DNA from: Lycocorax pyrrhopterus obiensis
Taxonomy: Eukaryota > Chordata > Aves > Passeriformes > Paradisaeidae
DNA: 64,000 bases
Assembly: GCA_014706295.1 (NCBI GenBank)
Contig: JACSVZ010000008.1
Coordinates: 21,803,659 to 21,867,658, forward strand
Direction of reading: 5' to 3'
The notes under the pieces were generated by a model. It saw nothing but the letters and a program-made list of their open reading frames with translations, was not told the origin of the DNA and searched no databases. Shown one piece after another: positions 11,901-26,900 of this stretch (positions are counted from its first letter, which is position 1; every line of letters starts with the position of its first letter). The translations under genes and the position numbers were made by a program.

Positions 11901-14900
11901 AGGTAAAAGACAGAGGAAGCCCAAGGAGGATTTCTCTGCTTTATGAGAGGGCACAGTTATTGCCTTTGTACAAAAGAGAAGAAACTCAGTAGAGGGAACC
12001 TCTCCTTTTAAGCATCCTGTTGTTCTAGAGCTGATGTGAATGGTGCATTCTGCCTGACCTTCCTTGCAGCAGGTGGTTCCTCTGCTTCCTCTGCTTTTGC
12101 CATTAGTTTTGAAGCTGTCTCCATGGGTCCTGTTTCACATGATGTGACACATTGCAAAAGCATGGATGTGATGAGCTCTTTCACCAGTTTATGTTTTAAA
12201 CTGGAGATCTCAGGGGCCTCAGAAGGGTTTGATATGCAGGTGCCCAACTTTGTTAAAGAGCAAAGTGGAAAGCAAGTGAGTACAACTAATTCCTGTACAA
12301 GAGAGAGGGTGACATTTCCATTTCACCTCCTACATTTATTTACATAATTCTGAGTGCAAATTTTCTATCAGCTCACATATGGGAATAACAAACTGGGAAG
12401 TGAGATTTCCAATTAACCTGTGTCCACAAGAGGATACGATAATGAGGACAACACACTTAGAGTGACGATACTCGCACATAAATTGCTAAGTACCTGCTAG
12501 ACAGTGACATGAGATTTTAGCTGGTACTTTTGTCCTTGTGATGTTTTTGTTTTCACAATGAGAAATGAGAAATACAAGTCAGGTGTACTCTCCATGACAC
12601 CCTGCTCAGTAAATGGTGCTTGCCCTTGGCTACAGCAGGAAAAGGACATGACAGGCATTTTCCTTATTCTACAGAGTCTTAAGCTCATATAGGACTAAAC
12701 AACTGTTCCTTCCCTTATATCCCTCTATCTTTGTGTGGGCAAGAAGTGAGTTTGGCTTACTTGCTCACTCCTGATGCCCAGCAGAAGGCAGGAAACATGC
12801 CTGAAGTGAAAGACTATTCCTTTTGGTCATTAAGTTCATCACAAAACTTTCCTTTCTCATTTTAGGGCTGTACCTCACTTCCATGCACATATTTGAAATC
12901 TACAAGTTCCCATGTCCACCCCATCTGCAAGCACTAGTACATGCTCCAGAAGAAAGGGAATCTGACACAGTCAGGTGAAGGCAAGAGCAGAATAAGTGTC
13001 CTTCACAGACCCAAAGATGCTTAATCATCCAAGCACTGAAACACTTTACTTTCTTACCCAAACCTCCAAGCAGCTTTTTTTTTCCCTACTCTATGAGCAA
13101 AATGACAACCACTTACTTCACAAGATGGATATGCTCACAGGGAATTGTCACTGACGTTCCCTTGCCAACAAAAATTACTTCCAGGCTTTCCACTCAAATC
13201 CTCATTCGAAATGAGTGTTTGCCCATTTGCAGACAACCCCCTGATAGATGTTATCTCATAAAACCCACTGGGTGGCTCAGCTTTGTGTCCATTTTGCAGT
13301 CTTTCTTCACATACCTAGACCCAACAACAGCTTTTAACATATTCCTGTGTATTTACAGGACCTATCTTTCATCCAAACAGCCAAAATCTTGTATTAATTG
13401 ATGAAATCTCTAGACATAACCACCGCCCCTCACACCCCCCCCCCCCCATATTGCCTGATGTTCAAAAGGTTTTGAAGCTCCTCCACTTGAGCACAATATC
13501 CTGTTTCTTGGGTCTATCGAGGAGCTTTGCTTAGGCATTTGTGATACTCTATTCTAATTTGGCTTAAACAGTTAACAATCTTTCTTCTGGACATTTATTC
13601 CTACAGCACTCAACCAAACTTCTTTCTGCCTTTTTTTTTTCTTCCTGGTATTCTCATTTTCCATGTTTTACTTTTTTCTATTAAGCCAAAAATTTCATAA
13701 GCTGCTTAAAATTTTCTTTTCTATCATGCATATTAGATTCAGTTCCATAATTAAAAGCTGCAAGACAATCATCTTCCAGCTTCCTTGTGATTTCTTTTTC
13801 CTTGCTTATGAAAGCCCTGCTATACACTGGAGATGGGAGATGTGACAAAACTTCTTCATGAACCTGTCCTGATCAATTCAGCAACCACCAGACTCAAAAA
13901 TACCTATGTCGATTCCACTCATTTTTATTTTAAGTATATTTCACAGTATTTCAGAGTTGTGAGAAACTCTTTAGAGCCACAAAAAGAGTTGCTATAATAA
14001 TGAAGCAGAAGGGAAAATGGATCCCAGTGTGACTTCAGGTGCAGCTGTTGAAAGAGAAGGTGTGAGCAGAAGGCTACGGGCCCCTGATACACCCAGCACG
14101 AGAAGCCGTCTGCCAGGAGCCTGACTCATCTTCCATGCATGTGCGGGTTTCATAAATGGAATGTGATAAACTCTTTTCTTTTTTTTCCACGTTCCAATAG
14201 GATCAAGTCACCAAGCTCAGCCTAATTTTTGAACTGTGTGAGTATATGCCATTGCCTGGGAGACAAGAAGTGCCTGTGATTTCTGTGATACATCCAGCAC
14301 ATTGATAAATGGCCATAAAGTCCATGCCAGAAGAGAGAAGGAAGGGGGCTTTGGTTTGTTTGATCTTTTCCAAATAAGCTCCAGGTATACAAACTTTTTT
14401 TCGCAAGATTATCTTTCCCTGTCCTAATTCTAAAAAAGAGACTTCCTTAAATACATCTACCATTAGTGCTAAGAGAATTCATTCTTTTTAGCAGGTATAA
14501 TTTAAATCCAGTTTGTAGGACAACAAACAAATAATTAAAATACCTTTGGAAGTTCCTTTGAGCTGAGTTGATGCAGAGTGCAGAAATGAGTCACAGCATA
14601 CTCTAACAGTGCTCCAAAGATGAAGCTGAAGCAGATTCCAAGGTACACATCTATTGCCTTAATAAAGCAATTAGCGTTTGGGAGTGAAGTCCTGGCTCCC
14701 ATCATCAGTGTTGTCATCGTAAGGACTGTGGTGACACCTGTGGAATGCAAAAATACATGTTCCAGTATAACACAGATGGCAATGAGGGCCTCTGCTCCAA
14801 GGGCCCTACTGCAGGAGAGTTTTCGCTGGACCTGAAACTTCTAGGATGCCATAGCATTTAATGGGTCATGTTTTAGGAAGAAGACTTTCAAATAAACTTG

Positions 14901-17900
14901 TGATTCTGAAGTTAAATGCTTAAAAACAGTAAAGGAAAATGTTAGCAAAGCTGAGAAGACTGAAAATTAAAATGAGAGAGATTTTGGTGTCATGGAATGT
15001 ATATTTATGATTAACACATTATTGTTGCAAATCTATGCAAAAGCTCCCTTTAAAATATCCAGATATCACTTTGCTCAGTGTAGTTGCCCACTGGCCTCAT
15101 TCAATGTGAAATCCTTTTTATTATCTATTCTGTAGGAGTGTTTTTTCCATCCCACCTGCAGCATGATCAAACCTGATTTGCATTCTTTCCTTTTCAGAAT
15201 ATCCTTTATTTGAAATTAATTATATTTAATCTCTTATAATTCTCTTATTATTCATGTGCTAATTAGTATGTATCATTAGACCTCACAAAAGCCTCATAAT
15301 TCTCTCTGTGCATGCCATGTATTTGAATATGTTTAAATTATTTCCAAAATGACAGGTTTTTGCTTTGCTTTCAGCAGCCTCCCCTGCCTATAAGTCTCCT
15401 TCCTGTGGCTGCCAAAAGCATTTTTCTTAGTTAAAGAATAGCAAGGCTTTAAGGGTAATCCACACGATGTGCTGAGTATGGCAAAGCCAAAAAGTAATTC
15501 CATAAAACTCAGAAGTGTTCGCAACTTCAAGAAATGGATGCCAAGTACGTACAATAAAGACGGCGTCTTAATGATCCAACCCTTGGTTTGGGTTGGTTTA
15601 TTCTTCTCACCTATGCAGATTCTGGCTGGAACTGATGACTGGCTTATCCAAAACGATACCCAGGAGAGCACAACCAGTAGGATTGATGGTACATATGTCT
15701 CTAATATGAAATACAAGATGTTTCTCTTGAGTTCGAAGTGAAACACAAGTTTTGGGTAACGTCCTGTGGAAGGAGCAGGGGAAAAAACGTTGTGAAGGTG
15801 CTTCATGAAAAGATCTTTGAAATAACAACCTGTATTACTTTGGCACACTACAATGCAGTAAAAGCTTAACAAACAAGCTTGTAAAAATTAAACACGGCGC
15901 TGGAAAATTCAGATTGAAGACTCTGGACTGAAGGAAACAATCAAATATGTAACACTCAGTCACCATATCCAGAGTTTTATTAAAGACACCTTGAACTGGA
16001 AATTAAATGAGGATTAGTGAAGGAAAAAATAAATCCATCAATGCATGAAGAGGATGTTTCATTATATAACACCAGGCAAGGAAATTTGAAATCGCATATG
16101 GATTTAGCTGTTGTTATCCATAACAATGAATGAGCTACTACATGAGCTTGTGTAGTAAGGATTGTCACTGCATGAAATTGGCATGGGTTCTTACTTTCAA
16201 CTATCTCACATACCCAGTTTATTTTGCTTTTCTTTTCATTTACTATTGCTCAAGATGTGGATTGAGGCTACCTGCTCTGATATTGCTGACCTACCTCTTA
16301 TATTCCACTTAAAACCAAGCAGCATCTTTGCATCCTCACTGTCTGTTTTTCCTTTGTCTCAGTGCATTACAGCGTTTGTGTTGCTCTGAGAAGTGTCACT
16401 ATTTGATCCACTGTTTGTGGCACAAATGGTTTGCTTCTAAGTGAGTGATTTCCAGAAGATGAACTTTTGGGATCACAGACTCAAACACACAATTGTGTTT
16501 CATGAGAGGACAGCACACTTGTAAGCAAAGCCTGAATTTGTTATCCAGCTCACTAACTGAGCAAAATTTGGCTATGTTGAAGCACAGGACCTGAAATTGT
16601 TACCAGTTCAATGCATAACACGAAAGCAAAATCTTGCTTTTTAAATGGGCAGAAAAGACTTCTTGTTCTGAAGTTCCAGGTTCCAAATTAAGTGTTATTA
16701 AGTTTTTATAAAATCATTTTAACAGCATTTGCATGTCAGTGAAATATCAGTGAGAGACTAATGCTCTGTGTTCAGACAGCTCTGGCTTTAGCTATTTTAA
16801 TACAAAACCTGTTCTCTGGCACCAATGTTTGCTTCCAATGCTGCCTGCAGCGAGTCAGGACAGAACTACAGAACAGTGAATTCACTTTAGCAGCAACAAT
16901 ATAGGCACAGACAGGCTATTTGTGCATCCTTCAGGTGTGCTGTGAGACACAAAGAGAAGAGCTTTTAAAAGCTTCAAGTGCAAGCAATGGATGCCAAGAA
17001 ATGTCTTATTGCTCCCAGATGAGAAAATGTATGGCTAAATTGCCATTTTTAAAAGCATTGTATACATTGCATCAAGAGAACAATAAAAGGATTTGTAAAA
17101 CCAGAAAGAATTGCAAGATTATGTAGTCTGACCCTAATCACAAGCCACTAAATTTCCTTAATTATCCCTTGCTTTGAACTCAATCATTTTGGTTGGAATA
17201 CAGCCCACCTTTCACACAGACATGAAGGCTTAGTCTGAGGATATCTAGACACACAGCACCCACCATTTCTCTCAGTAAATAATTCTGTTTGCTAAGAACG
17301 AATGCCTAATTTCTAATACTAACTTGTTTTCAGCTTTCTGCCACTTTGACCATTTCTTCCCTACTGAACCAAATAGTCCTCTCGTAGTCAGTTCTTTCTC
17401 CTTCCAAAAGTAAAAATACACTGTATTTAGGGTTCTTCTTTGTAAGTTCAGTATATTGAGATCACCAAGCGTGTGACTGAAAGAAAGGGTACCAACATTA
17501 CACTTAAACTATCTCCATGAGGCAAGAGGTACAAAGATGTTTTACACCATTATCATCACTTTTACCTGAAAAGAGGGACCTTACACCAGTGTACCTCTAC
17601 CAAGGCTCTACCAATACAGTTGTTTCAATAAATGTCATTTTGCTCACCAAAACTGATTTTAAGTGTATGCAGACCACAGTAAAGCACTAAAAAGGCAGGG
17701 AGTGAAAAACTTACGGATGATTGTGCAACCTTACTGCCTCTGCCTGCACTCACCTTTGCTCTGAAATGAGCACAGTGCTACGGAAAAACACTGAGTCTGT
17801 ACAACAAAAAACTACAGCACAAAGCATGTTTAGGGAAAGAGAAATGGATACTCCACAAAAGCTGTGCTGCGCTTCTGTGCAGACCACAGGGAAGGATGTG

Positions 17901-20900
17901 TTGCCACGTGCCCAGCAAATGGGAGGGAAGAGACCAGAATATCCTTCCTGCAGGGTGCCACAGGCACCTGGGATTTCCTGTGGCTCAGCCTTAGAAGAAC
18001 TAGCTGGTAGAAGGAAAACTCTGAAACAGCCAAACAGCCATACAGTAACACCCTCTCCTTGTTAGTGCCCTACAACTGTGTCTCTATTTACCTCAGTATA
18101 AAAGTCAAGTGTGTACATGGGAAGTTAGTTCAAAATACCAAACTTAAAAGCCACAGTTTGCCACTTTGCTGCAATTTCCAAGCGTAGAAAAATCCTTTGA
18201 ATATTCTGGTGTTATTATTTTTTTCTGATGCCAGAAATATCTGAAGTCATGTGAACAAAGAGAAATAGAGATGTAACAGCTTATAGCTGAGTGGCTTTTT
18301 GGGGAACAACAAGGAGGCATTTCTCTAACCTTAAGGCTTTCTTCTTGCCAGAATCCAAAGACACATCATGGACACGATAATAATAGTGTCAGCATTTCTC
18401 TGAAGAGTTCAGAAGAGCTTTTATAATGGAAATTTTGAAGCAACCTATATATAGAATTCATCAGAGCTCCTCCTGTAATAAACTGAAGGAAGCAGTAGTC
18501 AAGAAAAAGTATTCAGTGCATACTTATCATGCTAAAGAAATGAGCAATGGGATAAAATGGAGATAGGGAAATATTGCAGTCCCTTTTTTATCTACACCAC
18601 ACATGTACCAAAAGTTATCATCTGTAAAAAGAACAGATTTGCTGCTCCTGTTGCGTGAGCTGCATATGAGAGCGTAATGCTGTATCTCATTGCCTTTGAC
18701 TGGCACATCTGAGACCATGGTGCCATCAGCCAGATCAAAACTGAAACAGGTTCATGTAGTCCTAGTCTTGACTTTACTAGGGTTAACTCAAGTATAGCTC
18801 AAATTAACTCCTCAAAACTGTCAAGTTTGCTCCTTGCTTGACAACAAAATACTTGCATTAAAATGAAAATATGTTTCTTCATTCAAGTTTCTGGCCCATG
18901 ATGAGTGTTACCTCAGTGTGAGACTGCTCTGATTTAAATTTGCTAACGTGATGGAAATAATTTCTGTGCAGATAGCTAACTGCAGCAAAGGCACAGCATT
19001 AGCACTTACCAAAGTATTGAATTACTCTGTGTAACAGTTTCTCAGATGAACCTGAACTTAAATGACTGTCAATATATACACTCTAAACACACCAGAATAG
19101 AGAGGTGAGGTATTCTCAGACAGAAGGTGAGGTATTCTACTTTGGTGACCGCACAGCAAAAGAACATTAAGCTGAGTAATTCGGGCTTCATAGAATTTAC
19201 CAGAGGGCAGAAGTACAGAACTAGACAGTAGCTCTACCTTGTAGATGAAGAACAAGCCCAGACAGCAGATGACGGTCTCCATACCTACTCTAACCCTCTC
19301 TACTGCTAAGTACCCTAAAAAGTAGAAAAAAGTCCAGCTGACCACTTTTATTACAGTGTCATAAAAATTATACCAGCACAGGTTCTTTCTCAGTAGCTGA
19401 GCAGGTCCAGGTCTAGGTCTGTCAGATCTTTCTGAAGGCAATAAAAACTAGTTTATGTCATTTTATAACTTCCTGTTGAAGTTTGGCCTTTAAAATTATA
19501 TTCCGATTTACAGTTCTGATTTTCAAACACTTTGTATAGACTTGCCACTGATGATTCTATCAACAATGACTATTGCTGCACTGCTTGAGAAATATATAAG
19601 CCTAAATAATCTTCCTTTTCACCCTAGGTCATTCATTTTCTGATTATCCCATTTCTGTATAGCATCTGCTGGTGGCAGAATGCTGCATCTCTGCTCTTTT
19701 CTGCAGCATCTCTGGCCAGTGAATGGTCACAGAAGAGGCACCTAAGGAAGGACTAATTCTCTGTAAATACTGTCAGCAGTTCCTAATTTCCACTCCAGGT
19801 GCTTTGGGATGGGACCGTCTTCCCCACAACCACTTCCTGTGGACTTCCTGCTGAACTCTACTCCAGTAAAAGACTGCTCCACATCACTCTTTATGTAAGA
19901 AGCACTTTGGTGTCCTGCACAGGGGTGTGCAGCCAGGCACAAAGAGCATCCTTTTCTCTCTCATGAATTATTTATGCTGACCCCTTGGGTGTCTGCTAAA
20001 ATGTGTGATGTACAACTCACACAGACACGTCGGTGTAACTCTACCAATGCATCATTTTCTTCTCTTCTTGTGTCTTTTAAGGGCAGAGGACAGGAGAGCT
20101 TAAAATAGATTCTACTGGTTTAACCATACACTGAAAATGTAGTTTTCAGTATAAAATCTTGTTATTGCTTGGTTACAAAGAACATAAGCAGTGAGAAATC
20201 AGTATGTCCCCACTTTTACACAATAAATAAGTTGTGCAATTCTCCAACTGTTGCAGGATGCTAAGGATGCCAATATATATTGCTAATATGTTATTGCAGC
20301 TCCTTTGCCCCTCTCTCAGAGAAAAAACAGTCTTCTGTCCTTCATAGTCCAGATCTTATAAACTACCTCTTTTCTTACTTGCTTTTCAGAGGTGAACTAA
20401 AGGAAATGAAAGTTCAGGCCGGACTTCTCAACATGTGTTTCATCTTCATGGAAATGCTTTACAAAAAATGAGCTTGAAATTCAGATTTCCTAAGAATGAA
20501 ACAAACCCTTTCGTGTAGTGCATGTGTGCACACATATTTATCCACTTAGCTTACCTATTAAAAAAACAAACAAAAAACAAAACAAAAACCAAACAAACGA
20601 ACAAACAACCCCCCCCCCAAAAAAAAAAAACACAAAACCAGAAAAAAATTATGCCACAGAAAGTTTTCCAAGTGTTCAGGTGTATTTATGTCTATGCTAT
20701 AAAGAACTTCAGAGGAGTTAATAAAGGTTGCTTCCTAATATCCTTGATATTCTTTCCACTCATTGCATTTCCATATGGGTTTATGTTACTGTAACTTTTT
20801 CAAATTTTACAAAATTGTTTTCTTTCTAAACTGTTCTACATTGCAGAAGTATCTCAGAAACAACTCATGCTGGAAAACCTTTCAGCATCAACTCAGAGGG

Positions 20901-23900
20901 ATGCTACGAGCTCAGACAGGTAAATTGAACATAACATGGTAGCAGATAGATATCCATAGGTAATAGTTTGAATCTTAGGTGAGGCTGACGGAAGACTCAC
21001 CAGGTAAGATTATTACTGAGTACAGTTCTGGGATTCTTTGTGAGCCCTGTATGGCAAAAACTATGTTCTCAGAAATAACAATTGGAGAGCAATTGCAGAC
21101 TATAAAACAACTGATAAAGGGAATGGGGGAAGTTATTCAGTGCCCCATACCTCAAAAGAAGAAGTACTGAAAAACCTAGAAAAACTTGATTATTAACTAA
21201 ATAATCTCCTAAACCTTGGGAAATTGCAGATGACCCTGTAGGACAAAGCAAGGCAGTGCTTCTATTTAGAAAGAGACTAACTGATGAACATGCACTCTTT
21301 CGCAAACTTTATATAATCTATGTACAGTTTGTATACATTTTGATTTCAGATCACTAATTATAAACGAGAGCAACTCCTCACCGGCTTAGTTGTGACGTCC
21401 CCCCTGAGAAGCTGATAACCTGCAGCGGCCAGGGAGCCACAGAGCTCCAGCACTGCACAGCCACACAAGGGCTGATGGGCCTCTAGCCCAAGGAGGCTAA
21501 AGCAGGATTTGAGACAGACATCACAAGCCTGGCAGTGACTGCAGACAAGAACAGCAGCCAGCTCCCTTTGCAGTCTTTTTAACAGAGCAAATATCTTGTC
21601 TTTATGCATCAAGGAGCAGAGACTTAATTTATGCTTCTGTCTCTTCTTTCCTTCTGTTCTGCCAAAATAATGCCATTTGAATATGCCAATTTGTTGACTT
21701 GACATTTTCAAAGTGGGGACGTGCACTGAGAGCCCTGCCTGCCTGCCATGTCTCTCCCTGCCTTCTGTGCTGAAGACTCAGCATTAGGCTAGACCTGAGC
21801 AAGCTGAGCCTCTTCATTCCTGCTGCTGCTGAGGACTTAACAGGAGGGCTGAGTAGTGAGAGCAAGACTTAAGGAAAGATGCTGTAAAAAAAGCTATCAA
21901 CAGCCAATTAGCATGAAGTTTTAGATTACATTTTTGCTTCTTTCTCCAACTAAAAATGGAAATTGAGATTAATTAGCTATCGCTTGCTGTGAAAATAGAA
22001 GCATTTATCAAGTGGGAACACGTGGGGTCTGTCCTGTGCCCACAACTGTTCCCTAACATGATGACATATCAACAGCGTGTTAGGAGTGGAGTTATGTTAG
22101 CACGTTGGAGAACAGGATTAGAGTTCAAAAATATCTCACCAACTATCATAACCCAAGTAAAACAATGGAATTCAACCAGTATGAAGTCCTGCACTCAGAT
22201 GGGAATCACCAGCTCCCAGAGCTCAGGGAGTATGTGGTTACAGGGCAATAAAGGAGCCAGAGAACTAGGAGGAATCACTAGCTGAACACGGGCAAAAATG
22301 CATGATAATTTTCTGCAAGAAAGGCAAATATCAGCCTAGAATGGATAAAGAGGAACAGATTTCATGGAATGCATTAACTAAACCCTTCCATCCTCAGAGG
22401 ATATCTAATGGCAACAGGGTACCCATTTTTGGGTGCTGCTTATCAGCAAAGAGATGAGAATTCAATGGGAGAACAATGGCAAAGACAGGATATCTAGAAA
22501 ATTGCTTATATGAATTAAAAAAGAGGAAAATTGTTGGTCTAAGAAAAGATGCATCAGTCTTGAAACAGTGAAAAGACTGCTGAAAAATAGCAGGACATTT
22601 GTCTTCAATATCCACATAATAGGTCTGAAATGCAGCAAGGGAGATCAAGATTAGACATGAGGAAAATATGCGTGTAATAAACACCAGGAAAAAAAAGTCA
22701 TCTAGGGAGGCTGTGAAGCAGACACTTTGGAGGTTTGTCTGACTTACTCCTAGAAACATCTGTCAGGAAGTAGGCTGCAGATATAGATGACCTTGCCTTG
22801 TGACATGAGAATAGATTAAATGAATTTTTAAAGAGTATTCCAGCCTTATTGCTATGATTATTTATACAAAAAGCTACACTGTAACAGTCTTTCATTGCTT
22901 TTATGTTTTTCCAGTAAGAAAAGCAAGCTTTCTCTATTAGTATTTATTACTCTGAGAGTGCAGGTGGTGTTGGCTGGACAGCTAAAATAAAAACCCAGCA
23001 GCCATGGATGCAGATAACATGGTTTGGGAGTCCAAAAGTTTATCAGTGTATGAAGAATGAGGACTACAGTTAAAGACATGTAGGGAATGGTTCTCACAAT
23101 TAAATTACTCATGTCCAAAATGAAATTGTTCTGTACCAAAACAAAATCAACACCAAACCCTAGCCAGCAGTCTAGCAAACATTATTCAAAGTGACTTACT
23201 ATTATGTGATTACAATAATGTGATTACTATTATGTGATACATGCTGTACTACAAACAAGATTAATCCACAGTGTCCTTTTCTTAAATTTACTGGAGTTAC
23301 TTATGCAGGAATTTTGCTGACTGCATTTTAAATTTGGCTCTGTCAGTGGCTGTACGTGAACTTGGGTTTTGCACTGCTGTACAATATTTCACTTGCACAG
23401 CAGCTGTACTGTCTGTTCAAGTTCACAGAGTATCAAACCCTGATTGCTTTTTTTGCTGTGTTAGGAAATATTACACAGAGGTCTTCTCTCATAACTTTAG
23501 CTTTAGCCCTTTGAATCGTAGTGGTTATAAATAGCTGTTATTTATAATGTAATTGTTATTTATAAAATGCTCTCATATCTATTAATGGTGATGAGGAAAT
23601 GCAAAGCATCATTTTTCATTTCGAAATTGATTACACAGCTCCATAATCTGGTTGCTTTTTTCTTTTAATATGGCCTACAGTAGGCACTGCTTTCCAAAAA
23701 AGATCTGTAGAAAATAGCACCGAGTTCAGAATGACTCGAAAGAAAATTAAGAGGATCAGGAGATTTAATTTTAATACTGCACAGCACTTGATAACACGGC
23801 TTTCTTGAACAGGAGAACTGAAACAAGCAGGTGTGAGAAATTTTAATCTAATTAAGTTGCGTGTGTTAAAACGTATAATTTAAACAAAAAGTGGCTTTTG

Positions 23901-26900
23901 ACTTCATGCATATGATTCCTGCCAACACAAAGGGAGGAAGACAGCATCACTTACTGGAAGAAGAGTACATTTCATCTGATCATGCCTCCTCAACTCTAAT
24001 TGGCAATTGGTCTGTTCACTTAAAACAAACAAAACCAAAAACCAACCAACCAAAACAAACAAGAAAACCCCAGAACAACCGAACTTTTTTTTTGTCTTTA
24101 AAGTCCTGATTCTGTGATAGAATGTGATAGGAATTAATCAAGTTCCACTTTCCTGTATGGTGAACAGGTCCTAATACCCTTCTGGGCAGAACAGCAGTAA
24201 AGGATTATTCTTCTTTGATTGAACCTGATTCTGCTTACCCAGAAGCTGTAAAGAGGAGCAGGGCAAGCAGATGTCACTTACATAAGTAGCAAGAAACTCT
24301 GTGATCCTAGAGCTTGCTGGTATGTATTTAATTTCTACTTTTACAGCCATTTAGAGAACTTCAATTTTTTAGACTGAATTAACATCAGAAATTAGATCAC
24401 AAGTTTCTCTCTGTTGTGTTATTCAAGCAGAAATACCCAATAATGGAATAGAGAAACTATATTTCTGTGATTCAGAATTAGAAACATATCCTCTGGTGAA
24501 ACTGCAGTTTTGAAGGATGTTGTGTGTCTTGATTTAAAGATCACCCCTTGAGTGGGTGTGCTGACTTGGGCAGAAGAGAAACCGGGTACACAGTGAAGAG
24601 CAGCAAGGAAAGACCTGAGAGTGACTCAAACAACATAAAGGTTTGGCAGGTCTTGAACTCTCTGAAATCCCTTTCAAAATCTCTGGAAAATAAACAGGAG
24701 CACACTGTTGCCTGAGGTTAGGTCCTGGAGTTACAGGAAGCTTTCTGCAGCAGTTTCCTAAGCTCGGCACATGAGCAGGTCTGTGGAAACACTCCTGACC
24801 CTTCCCTGGGCAGAGGAACCTCAGGTCGAGCACTCTGCTCCCTGCTGCCCACCAGGCTGGGCAGAGGCTGCCACAGAAACAGAGCAACTCCTACAAGCAG
24901 CAGCCATGAAACTCAACTTCCTGCAGCTGTTAAAGCACCCAGCATATTCTTGGAATTTCCACAGATGAATAGAGGCTTTTGACTTGCCTTATAAAGCCAG
25001 AATGGCTTATAAAGAATGGCTGATGTGAGCTGGGTTTCCCGAGGTCCCTGGTCTGTGTCCAATTTAAATGCCCAATCATATGCTCCTCTTCCTTCACAAG
25101 AGCTCTCCCTGACATAGTATGGAAGGAGCAGTAGTTTCTTGTTTATAATTGTTTAGGTAATGTGTAGCCTCCAAGAAAATGCTCAGTCTTTACATCAGCT
25201 TGTAACATCTGGAAAAGTATTTATGGCTTCAAGAATGTAATTATTAGAACATCAAAACTGTAATCCTAACAGAAAGCAGTGTGCTCAGTTCCCTGATGCT
25301 GCTCCATTTCCAAAGCCATAGTCCAAACTGCACGTAGAAAGTGTTATAAGGGTGTTTTTACCTGTCTCATACACGGCTTCAGATACAGAGGTAAAGTGGT
25401 CTTCTACTGTGTACTGTGCCAGCTGGAGTGTGTCCAAACCTCGAACTGAATCATTTCCTCTGGTCCAGTAAAACGTGACATCGTTGATGTTATAACCCCC
25501 TGTAGTGACACACAAGCCAATAACAGTGTTTATTTTACACAATAATTAATTTGTGTTGGGCACACTTATGGTTCAGCTGTTTCTTATTTCCATGACTGAA
25601 AGTACAATTAGACATAAACAATGATGGGTTTCGGCAGACTGTAATGCTTGTTCACGACAAAATGTCCAATAACATGCTGAGTCTTGTAAGCTAAAAGCTG
25701 ACATTACTGGAGGTGGTCTTTCCATATCTTCTATTTCAGTGTAGATGACAAACCAACAAAATAGATTAGTACCACCTGGTATGCTAAAGGCAAAAGCTAC
25801 CAGGCTCTAAGAAAATCGAGCTTTTATGAATCACAGCACTTGCCAGCCTTTTCGCTACACATGCCATGTGCCATTTGTCGCATCCCAAGATGCTGTTCCT
25901 CGGTGCAGTGCGCTTGGTCCTCATTCCCATAGAGATGAAGGGATGAGGAGAGCAGCAGAGCTGCTGCTCACTGGTGCTGTGCTCCAACCTGAGCTTGAAT
26001 CATCACTTAGGACAAGGTTTTGGCTTAGGAGGTCAGATGCTTGCCAAGGACACCAGCTCAGAAGCTGATGTTTCTGCAGGCTCAACAGCATGGCATGCTT
26101 CAGGGGCCCCAGGAGGTTTCCTCTTAACCTTCAAGTAGTAATTAGGAGCTGGATAAATCATCTATCAGAAGGCAACTGTATTTTGCACACACTTGTCAAT
26201 GTGCAGCACAATCATAGCTAAAATACCTCTGTAGCTTTTCCCCATTATATAAAAGGCAGCCACTTTACAGACTAGTGTGTATGATTAATTCAAGATTATG
26301 TTAATGTAATTTACATGTTAACAGGGAGCATTTGAACATCTTTTTTCTTTAGCTTACTTAGATCAATCATTCTTGTATTTGACAGATTTATATTGTGCAA
26401 GTTAATAGCTCAGCTTAGGGAACAGAAACATGAGCAGATGATTATTTTTAGACTTCAGTCAACTGTAAGTAAATTACAGTGAGACAATAATGCAATGCAT
26501 TGCACAAGGGTATATGCTGCAAAACAAACAAAGCTCTAGAATCAGAAAAAAAGAGATGTATTCAATTTTTTTAAAAGTGCCTTTTAATGTTTTTAAGTTT
26601 TTGGGGTTTTTAATTGCAATGACAAAAACAGAACTGATTTCTCCAGCCATCTCATGTAGGAAAAACAGGATTTCAGAAATTTTATTGTAAGGAAACACTG
26701 GGCTGGTTACCTATTAAAATGACAATTTCACCTGAAAATTCTTTCTCTGTTCATTCTTTAAATGTAAATTTTGTTTTCACTATCCCTGGCAGTTATATGA
26801 AAAGGTATCATGGCCTGGAATCTTTGCTCACATCACATTTATAGCAATTAAAGCTGAAACACTTTTGTGTCAAAAGACTAAGCTGAAAGCATATGCATCC

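Larger units (their letters stand above)
15764..25361 (-). other. GABRP: GABRP intron between coding exons 6 and 7
   Basis: 9.6 kb, the largest intron of the coding part. It holds two old CR1 copies in opposite orientations (about 17.1-17.5 and 22.1-22.8 kb), A-rich tracts near 20.6 and 24.05 kb, and a short local duplication at 23196-23238. No exon recognised. Confidence 0.85.

Noticed and set aside
20522..20794. Lys/Gln/Asn/Pro-rich open frames near 20.6 kb
   Set aside because: Produced by a simple A/C-rich tract, not by a gene.
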